From: Amia ocellicauda
Lineage: Eukaryota > Chordata > Actinopteri > Amiiformes > Amiidae
Direction: 5' to 3'
Length of the DNA stretch: 64,000 nt
Assembly: GCF_036373705.1 (NCBI RefSeq)
Contig: NC_089855.1
Coordinates: 7,602,001-7,666,000, forward strand
The first letter of the stretch is position 1. Every line of letters begins with the position of its first letter. This document shows, one piece after another, positions 37,659-49,900 of this stretch. The notes beneath the pieces were generated by a model. It saw nothing but the letters and a program-made list of their open reading frames with translations. It did no database searches and was not told the DNA's origin. A program made the position numbers and the translations under genes.

Positions 37659-39629
37659 TCACCCAAACAGAGTCGACTTGGGCCGGGACTTCCCCGGGCT
37701 CTTCAGCGGCCTGTCCCCCTCTTCCATCTCTTTGAAAGAGGTGGTGTGAATGATCTGTGTCTTAAATTTGATCTTGTGGAGCTTGGGCTTAATCCTGCTG
37801 ATGGAGGTCTTCCTGTACACAGACTTGGGCCTCACGGGGCCCCCGGCGTCGCAGGCATCTTCCTCGGGGACGTTGAGCAGCTTGAGTGGCATCAGGTTGG
37901 CGGGCAGGACCTTGGACAGCCTCCAGCGCCCCGCCACGTTGTCCACGTTCTCGGCATCCAAGTCGCCGCCCGCACCCACGATCTCCCGTATGTCTTCGGC
38001 CACGCTGTGCCCGAGGTACTGCCAGGCCTTCTTACCGCTGTAGTCCCTGGCATCCACGTCGGCATCGTAGGCGCCCACAAGCAGCTTCACCACCTCCACA
38101 TGGTTGTGCATGGCTGCCAGGTGCAGGGGCGTGTAGCCAGCACTGGAGCGGCAGTTGATGTTCAGTGGCACGGCGTGGTGCTTGGCAAAGTTGACCAGCA
38201 AGGCGATGAGCTCCGGCTTGCCTTGTTTGGCGGCCCAGTGCAGGCAGGTGAAGCCTGTGACGAAGTCCTTCTTGACAATGAGGTTGGGCTCGCAGGAGAG
38301 CAGGCGATGGAGACTCTCCCAGTGCCCGTCAGAGGAACACATCATCCACTCGTGCTCCAGTGGGTCTAGAGTCACCGAGCCACCGTCTTCATCGGTGGAG
38401 GACATCAGGGAGGCCGAGTCGCTGTCACTCCTCACCGAGTCCCTCTGCCTGGCCGACACCGACCCGGGGTTCTTCAAAACCACGCTGCGCCGGAGTTGGG
38501 GGGAGCTGTTGATGAGCAGCTCTCTAAAGTTCCTCCTACTGCCCCTCGGGGTGTAGCCGTCGCCCCCCGCGTCCACCTGACCGTCCTCGGCCCCCTCCTC
38601 GGACGGGTGACTGGATAAGAGGCTGCGCTGCGACCCCTTGGAAGCTCTCCGCCTGGAAATCATCGGTGCCACACCTTTGCCAGCTCCCAGATCACCGTCT
38701 TCCTCTTCAGGCAGGCTCTCCGGCGCTGGGGAATCGGTGCTGGAATCCACACCCTGTATGCGATCAAGTTCAAGCTCGCTGGCAGGCACCTCTGCAGCTG
38801 AATCTGTACACGTTACCCAACTTGAAGATGCATTACCTCGTTTGAGGGCGTGATCCTTCTCCCCTTCCAGGCTTGCGTGTGCAGGAAATGCCTCTGTCAC
38901 GGCTATGTGCGGTAGACCAGTTTCAGCCAGACTCTGCGGTCCACCTTCATGGGAATCCGTGCTGGTAGGACCCTGTCCCTGCTGGGAGCTGGCGGCGGGA
39001 CTGTTGCCCATGACTGACACACTCCAGTTCTCTGGAACCACAATCACTTTGGGAACAGGTCCGGGAACACGGTGTGGGAAGAGACTCCTCCCAGACTCTC
39101 TGTCAGTTCCCACACCTGTGTCAGGTATGAAAGATAGTTCTGGTTTTGCATCCTCGTTTGCAGCCTTTTTCGCACACTCCTCCACACTAGCTGGTCTCAT
39201 AATGGGAGACGTAGAAGCAGTAACGCAATCTGGACCAAAGCGTGCAGATGCAGATGCAGATGCAGATGCAGACTGGCCAGATCCCGGGTCCCTCCTAACC
39301 CCGTTAACCACAGCTGGACCGGTGGGAGAGACCTGCCCCGCTCCCGTTAATCCACTACCCCGACTCTCTCCATCAGCCTCCCCGCCGGGGCTCGGTCTCA
39401 GCGCATCCCTGTACTTCTTCTTGAGAAACACGTATTTCACCCCGTTCTCCGGCTTCACAAAGCCCACGGTGTCCACGAAGCCCTTGAAAGCTTCCTTGGC
39501 CGCCGCTTTGCTGGCCGGCTCGCTGGGCAGCAGGGGCTTGAAGTGGTCGATCAGCTCCGCGTTGCTCACACGTCCCCCTCGCTCGGCCAGGTACCGGAGC
39601 ACCGCTTCTTGGGTGCACTGGGACGCCAT
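37659..39629 (-). CDS. SOWAHC: Sosondowah ankyrin repeat protein, SOWAHC type, single coding exon
   Basis: An intronless 656-residue frame starting MASQCTQEAVLRYLAERGG and ending with TAG/TAA/TGA-class stop at 37659. The molecular role of SOWAH proteins is poorly known. Residues 1-80 form the SOWAH N-terminal winged-helix-like domain (ending YVFLKKKYRDAL). Residues 85-430 are low-complexity, Ser/Pro/Gly-rich and probably disordered, with a SASASASASA run at 120-129. Residues 434-540 are the ankyrin block (FTCLHWAAKQGKPELIALL, then GYTPLHLAAMHNHVEVVKLL). A basic tail, SRIKPKLHKIKFKTQ, follows. The frame stays open for 61 codons upstream of the chosen Met (to 39812), but family homology begins at MASQ. 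Its head-to-head position with SEPTIN10 matches human 2q13 and supports SOWAHC over SOWAHD, which lacks the N-terminal domain. Confidence 0.9.
   Translation of the reverse strand: MASQCTQEAVLRYLAERGGRVSNAELIDHFKPLLPSEPASKAAAKEAFKGFVDTVGFVKPENGVKYVFLKKKYRDALRPSPGGEADGESRGSGLTGAGQVSPTGPAVVNGVRRDPGSGQSASASASASARFGPDCVTASTSPIMRPASVEECAKKAANEDAKPELSFIPDTGVGTDRESGRSLFPHRVPGPVPKVIVVPENWSVSVMGNSPAASSQQGQGPTSTDSHEGGPQSLAETGLPHIAVTEAFPAHASLEGEKDHALKRGNASSSWVTCTDSAAEVPASELELDRIQGVDSSTDSPAPESLPEEEDGDLGAGKGVAPMISRRRASKGSQRSLLSSHPSEEGAEDGQVDAGGDGYTPRGSRRNFRELLINSSPQLRRSVVLKNPGSVSARQRDSVRSDSDSASLMSSTDEDGGSVTLDPLEHEWMMCSSDGHWESLHRLLSCEPNLIVKKDFVTGFTCLHWAAKQGKPELIALLVNFAKHHAVPLNINCRSSAGYTPLHLAAMHNHVEVVKLLVGAYDADVDARDYSGKKAWQYLGHSVAEDIREIVGAGGDLDAENVDNVAGRWRLSKVLPANLMPLKLLNVPEEDACDAGGPVRPKSVYRKTSISRIKPKLHKIKFKTQIIHTTSFKEMEEGDRPLKSPGKSRPKSTLFG
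39244..39273. repeat. In-frame hexanucleotide repeat in SOWAHC
   Basis: Five GCAGAT units on plus (TCTGCA on the coding strand) encode the SASASASASA run at residues 120-129, in the disordered linker. The length is a multiple of three, so unit changes keep the frame. Confidence 0.93.
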
Positions 39630-40362
39630 TGGCACGACGGGCAGACAAAAGGGGGCTGCTGTGCGTTGCTCCTCCGGCGTGAAACTGTGAAACGGGCTAA
39701 CAACGCAGCTGACGGCGGCGGCCCCGGGTGATCCCTCATCGGCGCGGCTGCTGTGAGAGACCTCGCCTGTCCGCCCCGGAGCCGCACGACAACAATCCCC
39801 GCCTCTTAGCAACCAGGGCTGGTCGGCAAACCAGTGGGCTGGGAAACTAGATCCCTGCGGGCGCCATGTTGGCTCCGAGTCTCGGTGCTCCAGACAACGC
39901 AGACTCCGACGCCCCCTGGAGCCAAAATGGTGTCAGTTTCTCCCCAGTCGGCACTGTAAACAGCCACCGCACACTTCCGGAACGGCTCGGGCTTCACGAC
40001 TCGGGACGGACCATTCCAGATATGGGGGTAGAACAAAACTATGCATGATATTCCACTGATATATACGAATATTTACGTTTATGTTTCAGATCATAAATCA
40101 ATTATATAGTATAAGTTACTATCCGAGCCGTTTAACCCACACAGATGGTGATGTATGTGATTTAGTTCATTAGCAATGTTAGCAGTCCACCCCTTCGCGC
40201 TGGCGTTTGAGGCCAAGTGGAAATGCCCACATTCCTGCCCCGACTGCCCCAGCCGGATTTTTCAGCTGGAAACTATTGGGAAAAAAGACTGGGCTGGTCT
40301 GTTCAGACACTTTTTCTCCTAGTTAAGAAAGTACTAATAATAACACATTTTTATCCCTAAAA
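39630..40362. promoter_or_regulatory. Shared SOWAHC/SEPTIN10 bidirectional promoter region
   Basis: Only 733 bases separate the SOWAHC start codon (minus) from the SEPTIN10 start codon (plus). The SOWAHC side is CpG-rich. Visible motifs include an ETS core ACTTCCGG (about 39974), a YY1-like GCCATGTTGG (about 39863), a CTCF-like CGCCCCCTGG (about 39909) and an inverted CCAAT box ATTGG (40275-40279). No TATA box is evident. Both 5' UTRs must lie inside this interval. The human genes are also head to head. Confidence 0.65.
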
Positions 40363-43300
40363 ATGGCCTCGTCTGATGTAGCCCGACAGCTGGTACGTGC
40401 TCTTTTATTTCCTTAAGGGATTGCATGCGTGTAAAGTAAAGAAAGACAACGTGCTCGACGTGTCTGCTCCAGTGCCACTGCACGTTTTTGGGTGGGGTTG
40501 GGGGGGAATGATGCGACAATAGTTAGAGAAACATTTACACTGATTACACTCTTCCCTTAATTGCATTAACAATCACACTTTATGGGCGGTGTCACTCCCT
40601 AACGAAGCGCCGCCTGTTTTAAGTTTTCCGTTTGATATCCCCAGCTGCACATGTGTTATATTACCTGAAATCGCTTTTTTGATTATTTGATTTAATGCAT
40701 CTATTCAAACAGTATTTTTCCGTATTAGAAGGCTACATTTGCTACGCTGTGTGCAGTGGTTTATTATTAATTACGCCCGGTGACGGTTTCCTGTTGTGAT
40801 GTTAGCGCTGGTCTAGTTTGCAGGACAGATGTGCGCTCCCGCTCCTGTTGCGCAGCTGTGCGCGGCTCTGCCCGGCTCCACCAATCGGTGCGCTAGGATT
40901 CTTGCAGATCTGCGCAGAGCTGCGGACGTCTGCGCTGCACGAACGTATCCTACGTGTTATGCTGGAAGCCCTTTGTGGGACACGCTTCTTTCTAGGGAGA
41001 GATCAATAGTGGACCCAGGCGAGATGCCCTTTCTCGGCCAGTGAAAGGCGAAGGGACGACGAGGGTGGGGCATCCGACTGAGAAGCCTTTCTGTCCCGGG
41101 GAAGTCCTTAAATGCACCCAGGAATGTAAAGCATGCGATTGGGACACAGTTAACTGCTTTTCCCAAACACAAAATGCAGGAAAAATGATTGCACTGGGTA
41201 TGCAATCGATCGATAACACAGCAGTCACTGTAATTGCAAATACCCAGTACTGTTACAAAGGCAAACGCGTGTATCTACTGTTAAAACTATGCTTTAAGGC
41301 TGAGCTGAGACTATTGCTGCACATTATGACGTGCTGGATTGTTCTGGGGGGACGGGGGTCTGGTAGAGAGGAGTTGCTGGAGACAGATGGTCACAAGGGG
41401 CACAGGACAGGGTGGCACAGTTTGCCTGTATGGGTTATTATTGCACATTGAGAGATCTTTAGTTTGTAAAACGGCCTGGGAAAAAAGGTTATCTTGATAG
41501 GTTTGGAAGGGGTTTCTTTCCTTTGCTACACAGCGGTATTTTGGTGCCATCCAGCTGTTTTAGTTTAACTTTGTTGTTGTTATCCCAATTGCAGCAATCC
41601 TTAATGAAAGTTTACCCACACATGTAAGGCACATTCAGGTCACCTGTGTGTATCACAGCCTTACACACACTTAACATGTAAAGTACATAATTGATCTTGC
41701 AAAACAACAAATTAAGTTAATATTTTATTTATATTGTATTTATATGGTTATTCCAACAATTCAAACCTTGAAGATAGACTCATTTTTAACACAGTTTGAT
41801 TAAAAGACAAAGTAACAAATCAAAGCTATTCCAATTAAACTGTTTCAGAAGTTTGTTTTATACACAAGGTACAAACCCCCCCTTTCCCTTTTGTTACTGC
41901 CGTGTTTTACTGTAGGAATAAATGACAGTACAGTCAGTCTAATGCTGGTGCTTTTCCCCTGTTTCTATCTGTATCCAGTCTCTCCAGAGATCAAGGTCAT
42001 CCAGTAAGTCAGCTAAGAGTCGTATCAGAAATTGCTTTGATCCTTTTAATAGCGAAAGACAAACTCTCTCGCAGTCTGCAGGGGGGGTGTAGTGAGACTA
42101 TATGTGCTCTGTGACGGTGGCGTACTTTGCATTCCTCACAGTAAATAAAGATATAAAAGGCAACTACATTTTAAATAGTAATTTTAACAAATCTTGTCAA
42201 TCAGGTAGGTTTTCAAAGCACATCACTGCATCTATTCCTACACGCGATCCGCACTGGAGAATTGAGCAAGTGCATGATGGGTATTACATGTGTAGTGATC
42301 AACAAGGTTTAATAATGTCCTCTCGCTCATGTAGCCTATTTAGACAATCTCCATCGTTCACATCAATGTATAGTCTTCCTTCTGCCTGGTTAAATATCTG
42401 TTGTGTGTTTGTTTACCAGCAGGATAAAAATGCCCGTCCACTCTCCCTGTCTGGCCATGTTGGGTTCGACAGCTTGCCAGATCAACTGGTGAACAAATCC
42501 ACGAGCCAGGGCTTCTGCTTCAACATCCTGTGCATCGGTGAGGGTTTGCTTTTGATTTGAGGCGTTGATGCTTTATAGCACAGTGTGGATCCTGCTCATT
42601 GTTTCAGCAGCCGTCTTGTTTTCCACTAAACAGCATTTCAGCTTTTTCTTTGTGTGTTTACATTTGTCCCGCACAACAGAAGCTGCAGATGTGTTTATAT
42701 TCGATCGCTTGACCTTGGTTTTCTCGCATCGTTAGTTTAAAATAAGACAGATGTGTGCTTAAGAATATGCAAGCGAGGAAGCTGTACGATGCTGATGTAT
42801 CGATTCAGCCCGTTCATAAGGAGGTGTAGTAGGAGTCGTAGCCTCTAAGGTGTGTCTGCGTTCTCCAGGTGAGACGGGAATTGGCAAGTCGACTCTCATG
42901 GACACGCTGTTCAACACCAACTTTGAGAACTTCGAGTCCTCTCACTTCGAGCCCAAGGTGAAGCTGAGGGCCCAGACCTACGACCTGCAGGAGAGCAACG
43001 TCCGGCTGAAGCTCACCATCGTCAACACGGTGGGCTTCGGGGATCAGATGAACAAACAAGAAAGGCAAGGGTGATATTATACGTTCATACTTTTGTATCT
43101 TACGGTGGAATCCCACTGGTCTGTTTTAATCCCTTGGTGATCGCTTACATTTAATTGTCGTAAACATTAGATACTTTTAGGTTCACTAAAGTATTAAGTG
43201 GTTCTTTCTAGATGTTTATTGCTTCTACAAGGGTCTGGAAACAACAGCAATCCACAGACAGCAGGAGCGTCTTCCAGTGTCTTGCTGTGCTTGGCTGTCA

Positions 43301-43901
43301 TCCAGGTGGGGGTGTAGTTTCGGTGCTAAGTGTCTCCCCCTGACCAGTGCTGCCGTTTCCTCCTCAGCTACCAGCACGTGGTGGACTACATCGACACGCA
43401 GTTCGAGACATACCTGCAGGAGGAGCTGAAGATCAAACGCTCGCTGCACAACTACCACGACTCGCGCATCCACGCCTGCCTGTACTTCATCGCGCCGTCG
43501 GGACACTCGCTCAAGTCCCTGGACCTGGTCACCATGAAGAAGCTCGACAGCAAGGTGAGAGAGTTTCTCACGTGTCTCGGAGGTCTTTACTCCCTCATTT
43601 ACTACGTGACTCTGACCGCCCGATGCCTGCATGTGTGATGATCGTCAGCGTGCGGATATAGAGGATCGAAAACATGCCTTTAATGATTGCGATCAAGCGC
43701 ATGTTTCAATGTTCAACAACTGGACACAGGTGAAAGTGCTGCCGCTGTTCTCTTTCGGATAAAACTTTTAAATAATGTAGTGCAATGGCAGGGATTACAC
43801 CCCAGCTGCCTCGGACCAGTTCATTATGCGATTTGCTGTGAGAGAAGCACTTACTGTCCTATTTATTAATATTATTATATATATACATCCTTTTCCTCCG
43901 C

Positions 43902-43947
<46 letters not shown>

Positions 43948-46900
43948 AATAGATATCTATCCCCCGTAATGCACAACCGTGTGGAGACGCAGGTCTTGAT
44001 CACTTATATAACACACAGTTCAACATACTCAGTATCTCAGTGAAAGGAATCTTTATTCGTATCCATTTTTCCTGAAAGCGTGACGTGAAACCAACACGTT
44101 TCAAAACTTCTGTGACTTCATCGCATCACAGACCCTCGGGGGTGATGATCTTGGATGGGAAGTGTTGTCTTGGTGTGTAGGATGATCGTGATACAATAAC
44201 GTGTTTTTTCAGTCCCAAAAACACTGAGAAACGGAGGAGTGAGGCGGGGGTTCAGATGATGTCTTTCTTCAGGAAACAGTTAATAAAGTACAATACGTAC
44301 AAGTTGGCCATAAAATATTGCGTTCCAAATCAAGAAGCTTCAGGGCTCTATGGCGACGTGGTTTGGGCTGAAAGAGATGTGAAAATGCTGTTGATTTAAT
44401 CTTTTATCAGCAACACAAGTAGATATTGTCCATCGCCGTCCCTCTCAACATGTTTGTAATTAACGTGCGTCAGGTTTTCCCCCAAGTAAAGGCCGTTTGG
44501 TGAGATCAAACAGCCCGTAAACCTCAGTGATTAAGGCCAATTAAACTCCATCAGTCAAACCCACGAGTGTCTTCCACCTACTTCTATAGGGGCTTGTCCG
44601 AACAACACACGACTGCTGTTGTGATATTTCACGAATATGTTAAAGTAAATGCAACCCGAGATATTAATGACCATAGAAATGAGCTTCCTTTCTTCCAGCA
44701 AATGCATATTTCCTGAACGTACCGGCCTCGTAAGTGAAGTTCATATGCAGTGTTACTTCTCGAGGGTGGAGATCTTTACTCTGTGCTTGAGAAGCCAAAA
44801 ACAAAACCACAACAACAACAACAACATCTGCACTGAAACTTTTTTCAGTCTAACACAAAGTTACGCATGCGTCTGTCTGTGCCGGAGTCCGGGCCGCTCC
44901 CCCTGGTTTCAGATCGCATGCCTGGGTTATTACACACGATTATCAGGAGAAAAATAAATATTTACTGCAAAATATCTCCCAAACAACTCCAGTCCGAGAG
45001 CTCGTTATACAAGAGAGAAGTGAGACGTTCAAAAATATACGTGTAGGCCTACTTTTATTATTGTACCAAGTCTCTTATTTAGTTTTTATTTGCATTTCCT
45101 GTTGAGTTCTCTTTTCTAAAATAAATGATGACTAAAGACAGTTACATAAGACATTATTTTTGAGTGTCCACGCCCCCTCGAACGATTATACATGAACAGT
45201 TAATATATAACTTTAATTTTGTTAGGATTTTACTGCCTCACGTGTAAAAGATAACATTTAAACATGTTAGCCATTGATGTTGCGTGGGTTTGTTTATTTT
45301 TTTTATTGTTTTATATATTTATATCAAATAAAGTATATTCAGTGGATGGCTTAATACCCTCTTAAGTGGGTCTGAGTTGAACATGTAATCCTATTGAGGG
45401 CAGTGATTTAATTGCAGCTTTGCTTTTCACTCAATAAGTAGCACAGAAACAAATCCTAACAACTCTATTGCCACTAGTTAATGCAGTTCTCTTGAAAGAA
45501 AGTTTGGCACTTGAGTCTGATTTGGTTATGACGGCTAAACTATTTAGTTATTTATGTATAGACTTCCCAGGTCATGAGTCAGCAGCACATTTGCCCCGGG
45601 TTTTAACGGTTTTATCTTCACGATTCTGTTTAGTCTAAATTATGTGTAAATAATGGTCTTGCGTTTCTCCAAAGCCCCTATGGTGTCTCCGCCACAGACA
45701 AGAAAGCCTGTTGATCGCATTGACTTCAGTCTTTTTCAGTCTTCAGGTTGTGACGGCGCATATGAATGTGTGTGTGTTTGTGTGCGCCAGTCCTTAGAAT
45801 ACACTGGAGGACTTGAGAAACTATAATAAGGTCCAGTTGTAAAAATAAAAAGCTATTTTGTGCTCAAACTGCTGTTGGGCTCTGGCACCGAGGTGACGCT
45901 GTTCAGAGTGTGCATGTAGGTTTGGGTGGAGCGTTTCTTTTCTAGGATTATGCGAGTGACTTGGATGTGATTGATGTGCTCGGTTCTACCTGTTCTACCC
46001 ACAGAGCCTGTTTGTGTAGCAGTCTGGCTAAAACTGGCTCTTTGACGTGTCATCGTGTGTCATCCTTTATGCTCGGCTTTAAACGCTAAGGCGGCCTTTA
46101 ACCCCGGGTTCAGATTGGTATTGATCGGACAAACCCTCTTGAGATGGTTGTGTAGACTTTTCATCACCAAGAGGACGTGTTTATCTCCCCCTAACCCCCC
46201 CCCCCCCCCCATGTGATTTAGTGCTGTACGTGACGGTTTTCTGTCTGGACTGTATCTATTCAGGTCAATATCATCCCGGTCATCGCCAAGGCCGACACCA
46301 TCTCCAAGAGCGAGCTGCACAAATTCAAGATCAAGATCATGAGCGAGCTGGTCAGCAACGGCGTCCAGATCTACCAGTTCCCCATCGATGACGAGACAGT
46401 GGCCAAGATCAACACGGCGATGAACGTGAGTGTCTTAAGAGTGCTGTGTCGGCCGTACAGGAGTCCTTCTTAATGGTCAGAAGTCGGAGAACTGAGAGGA
46501 ATCCCCTTAAGAACATAAGAAAGTGTCCAATCGAGAGGAGGCCATTCACCCCATCGTGCTCGTTTGGTGTCCATTAATAACTAAGTGATCCAAGGATCCT
46601 ATCCAGTCTGTTTTTGAATTTTCCCAAATTGTCTCTTCAGCCACATCGCTGGGGAGTTTGTTCAGATTGTGACGCCTCTCTGTGTGAAGAAGCGTCTCCT
46701 GTTTTCTGTCTTGAATGCCTTGAAGCAAAGTTTCCATTTGTGTCCCCGGGTGCGTGTGTCCCTGCTGATCTGGAAAAGCTCCTCTGGTTTGATGTGGTCG
46801 ATGTCTTTCATGATTTTGAAGACTTGGATCAAGTCCCCACGTAGTCTCCTCTGTTCCAGGGTGAAAAGGTTCAGTTCCTCAGTCTCTCAGTAGGACATTC

Positions 46901-49900
46901 CCTTCAGACCTGGAATAAGTCTGGTTGCTCAATGCACGACACTCCCATTTATGTGACTAAATTAAAACTGCTGACACAATCAAATTACAGATGCGATCCT
47001 TCGTGGCTCCCTGTTGTCCTCAAACCAGCGCCCTTGTGTTGCCTACTTTGTAGTCTGAATTGCCCACGCCTTTGAATCGACCCGTGTCTGTGTATCTTCA
47101 GGGTCACCTGCCCTTCGCTGTCGTTGGCAGCACAGAGGAGGTGAAGATCGGAAACAAAATGGTGAAAGCCCGACAGTACCCTTGGGGCGTTGTGCAAGGT
47201 AATCTTCTTTTTTAACATTCAAAGCTTAATTAAAATGAATAGTGAGAAGTTAATGTTCTGATGTCTCAAATTAAAATTTAGACCCAGTGGAAATATAATC
47301 CAGCGATGAATGATCTCTCTGTGGGTCTACAGCTACATATCGCCTCTTTCTATAAATGTGCTTAAAGGGATTTTCCCATTTAAACTGTGTATAATCAATT
47401 AACAACCAAACAAAACAAATTGTTGTGTGGCCTGTGGCTGCAGCCCGTTTATTGTGCGGTCTGTCGAGCGTCAGGGATGAGCGGATGTGGTTTCCCGTTG
47501 TGTTTAGTGGAGAACGAGAACCACTGCGACTTCGTGAAGCTGAGAGAGATGCTGATCTGCGTGAACATGGAGGACCTGCGGGAGCAGACGCATACGCGCC
47601 ACTACGAGCTGTACCGCCGCTGCAAGCTGGAGGAGATGGGCTTCAAGGACACGGACCCCGAGAGCAAGCCCGTCAGGTAGGCCTTGACAGCCCCCTTGGG
47701 TGACCACTGTGTGTACGGAGAGTTGTGTGTGTGGGGCACTGGGAATACTGGGAAAATACTGTACTCTATATTTACTGGCAGATGTCCGTACCGAGGATGA
47801 CCTGCAGGGATCGAACAGTAAACGCGTGTCAACACATTACAACAAATGCAAGAACTAAAAAGTCCTGATTAAAGTTAAACTCTTACACCGTTCAGGCGCT
47901 GAGCCAAGCGGTGTCATGATTACCTGGCCGCGTCGACGCCCTCGGGTGTGATGAGTCACACGCTCCCCGGCAGCGTCATCGGGAGCCGCATCTCTTGAGC
48001 TTTCACCGACGTCAGGGAGGCTGTGAGGCGGGAGTTCAGCTGGTTCCTCTCAGACGGGGGCCCCGACACAGTCTCGGGGGGGTCTCGTGTGCAGCGAGGG
48101 GGCGTGGTGCCATCCGGATTGATCGCTTTTCCAAACGAGTCGGGAAATGATGATAGTGTAAATACAGCACGAGTGTGGGTGGTTTTAATTGCCGTAAAAC
48201 TGTGGAAACGCATCCTGCGTTACAATCTGATGCGGTGCTTGTGCTCAGTCATGTTTTATATTATAAGCAACTGTACAGGAATTTTCATGGATTGGAACTG
48301 AATGGACTGTTATATAATGAAATCAAATTGATGTTGAGTTGCTCTGCCAGTCCGTGGCTAATTAGTTTACCTGTGCCTTTACTCCCAGGCCTACATTATT
48401 GAAAACACTGGACATTGGCATTTTAAAATGTTCTGTTGAATTACAATCCGTTTATGAAGATTGGATTATCCATTTAAGGGGGACGTTTTGAGCTTCTGGG
48501 ATAAACAACCTTGACACCTGGTTGGTTGGTTGTTTTTTAAGTTCTTAATTTGGCTTAATAATAAGGATGATTTAATTGATGTACTCTCCTACATGATGGC
48601 TTTTCCAAATCTTCTAAACCTTAAGCCGTGTTTGTCTTAATTCGAACAGATATCGGTGCTGCTTCTGCTCATAGTGTTGGGAAATCAGTTCACGTGTTCA
48701 AGACGACGCAATCTTCACAGCGTCACACAGCAGCTGACTGTTGTCTCCGTTTGTGACCGGGGGGGGTCAGTGGATGTTGTTGTGCTCTCGGAGAGACGTG
48801 TTGGATGTGAGCTGAGAGATCAGACTCCGTGTGCAGCCTCACGTGTTCAGATCAATCGGGGAACTCGCAGTTGTATGTTAAAGGGTTTGGTTTGGTTCAA
48901 TTGCGAACGTTTACTTGAATAAAACACGGGTCTGTAGTAGGTGCCTGGATTAAACACTGTGCGTTTGACTCAAAAGACACTTGGTTGAAACTTCATTAGG
49001 TTTAGTTTCCCTGTGAAAATCTTTTAACTTATTTAAATGTGTAATACATTTGGCCTCCTTAAACAAAATGTTACACGTGTAAATCCCTGTAAAGGGCGTC
49101 GTGTTTTGCACATAAATACCCGGCGGTGCATTAGATTCTCCGGCTCTTTGATTTAGATCCACTTTCCTCAAATCTCCCTCAAAACTGAGCGAAACTCTGA
49201 GCTTGTTGACTTAACCCCACACGGCCGCACATTCCTCAGATTCCACTTGGCTCTTAAAAACGGCTCCACCGACCACCAGATTGCACGCTCTGAGCTTTTT
49301 AAGGAGCGCAGGGGTTCAAGGATTATTGCCTTGTGTTTCTTTCCTCCTATACATGTTTTATTTTAGTTGTTTTGATGTTTTGATGTGGAAAACATCCTTC
49401 GGTTCATCTCTCTCAGGGCTTTATTTTTGAATCTGCGGACCTATTTTAATTCTGACCTATATCTGCAATTGGCTCTAGAAGAAAGGTAATGAGAATCCTG
49501 ATGCCTGGGCTGCAGATGGGTTGTATTTCCATCCCTCCTGTGCACTGAAAGAGCCGGGGATGAAATCCTTTGCTCATTTTTAATCATGAATTAAAAAGCA
49601 GATTATTGCATATTCTGCCACCATTGCATGCGTTGCTCCAGGTCTGGTGGCTGGGGTTTGTAAACCCATTCCTGGGACCCCCTGAATGGGCCGCTCTCTC
49701 CGGGAGGGCAGGTGTAGAAGGACACAATTCGTCCGGCGTCACGAGTCTCCTTTACACTTTAGTCTTCCATTAACTGAACACCAGGGCCGATCTGCTGCCT
49801 GCTGAGCCAAGAGGATTGTGGGAAATTCACAAGGCAGGGCGTGATTGCCAGCTGTTGAACATGCAGGGATGATGTGCGTCGTTACTCCCCAGCCTCAGGC

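Noticed and set aside
37659-39629. Assignment as SOWAHD (neighbour of SEPTIN6)
   Set aside because: SOWAHD lacks the N-terminal SOWAH domain seen here, and the adjoining septin is SEPTIN10.
37611-39690. Long plus-strand frames over SOWAHC (up to 261 codons)
   Set aside because: Shadow frames of a single GC-rich coding exon; the minus-strand frame has clear SOWAH and ankyrin motifs.
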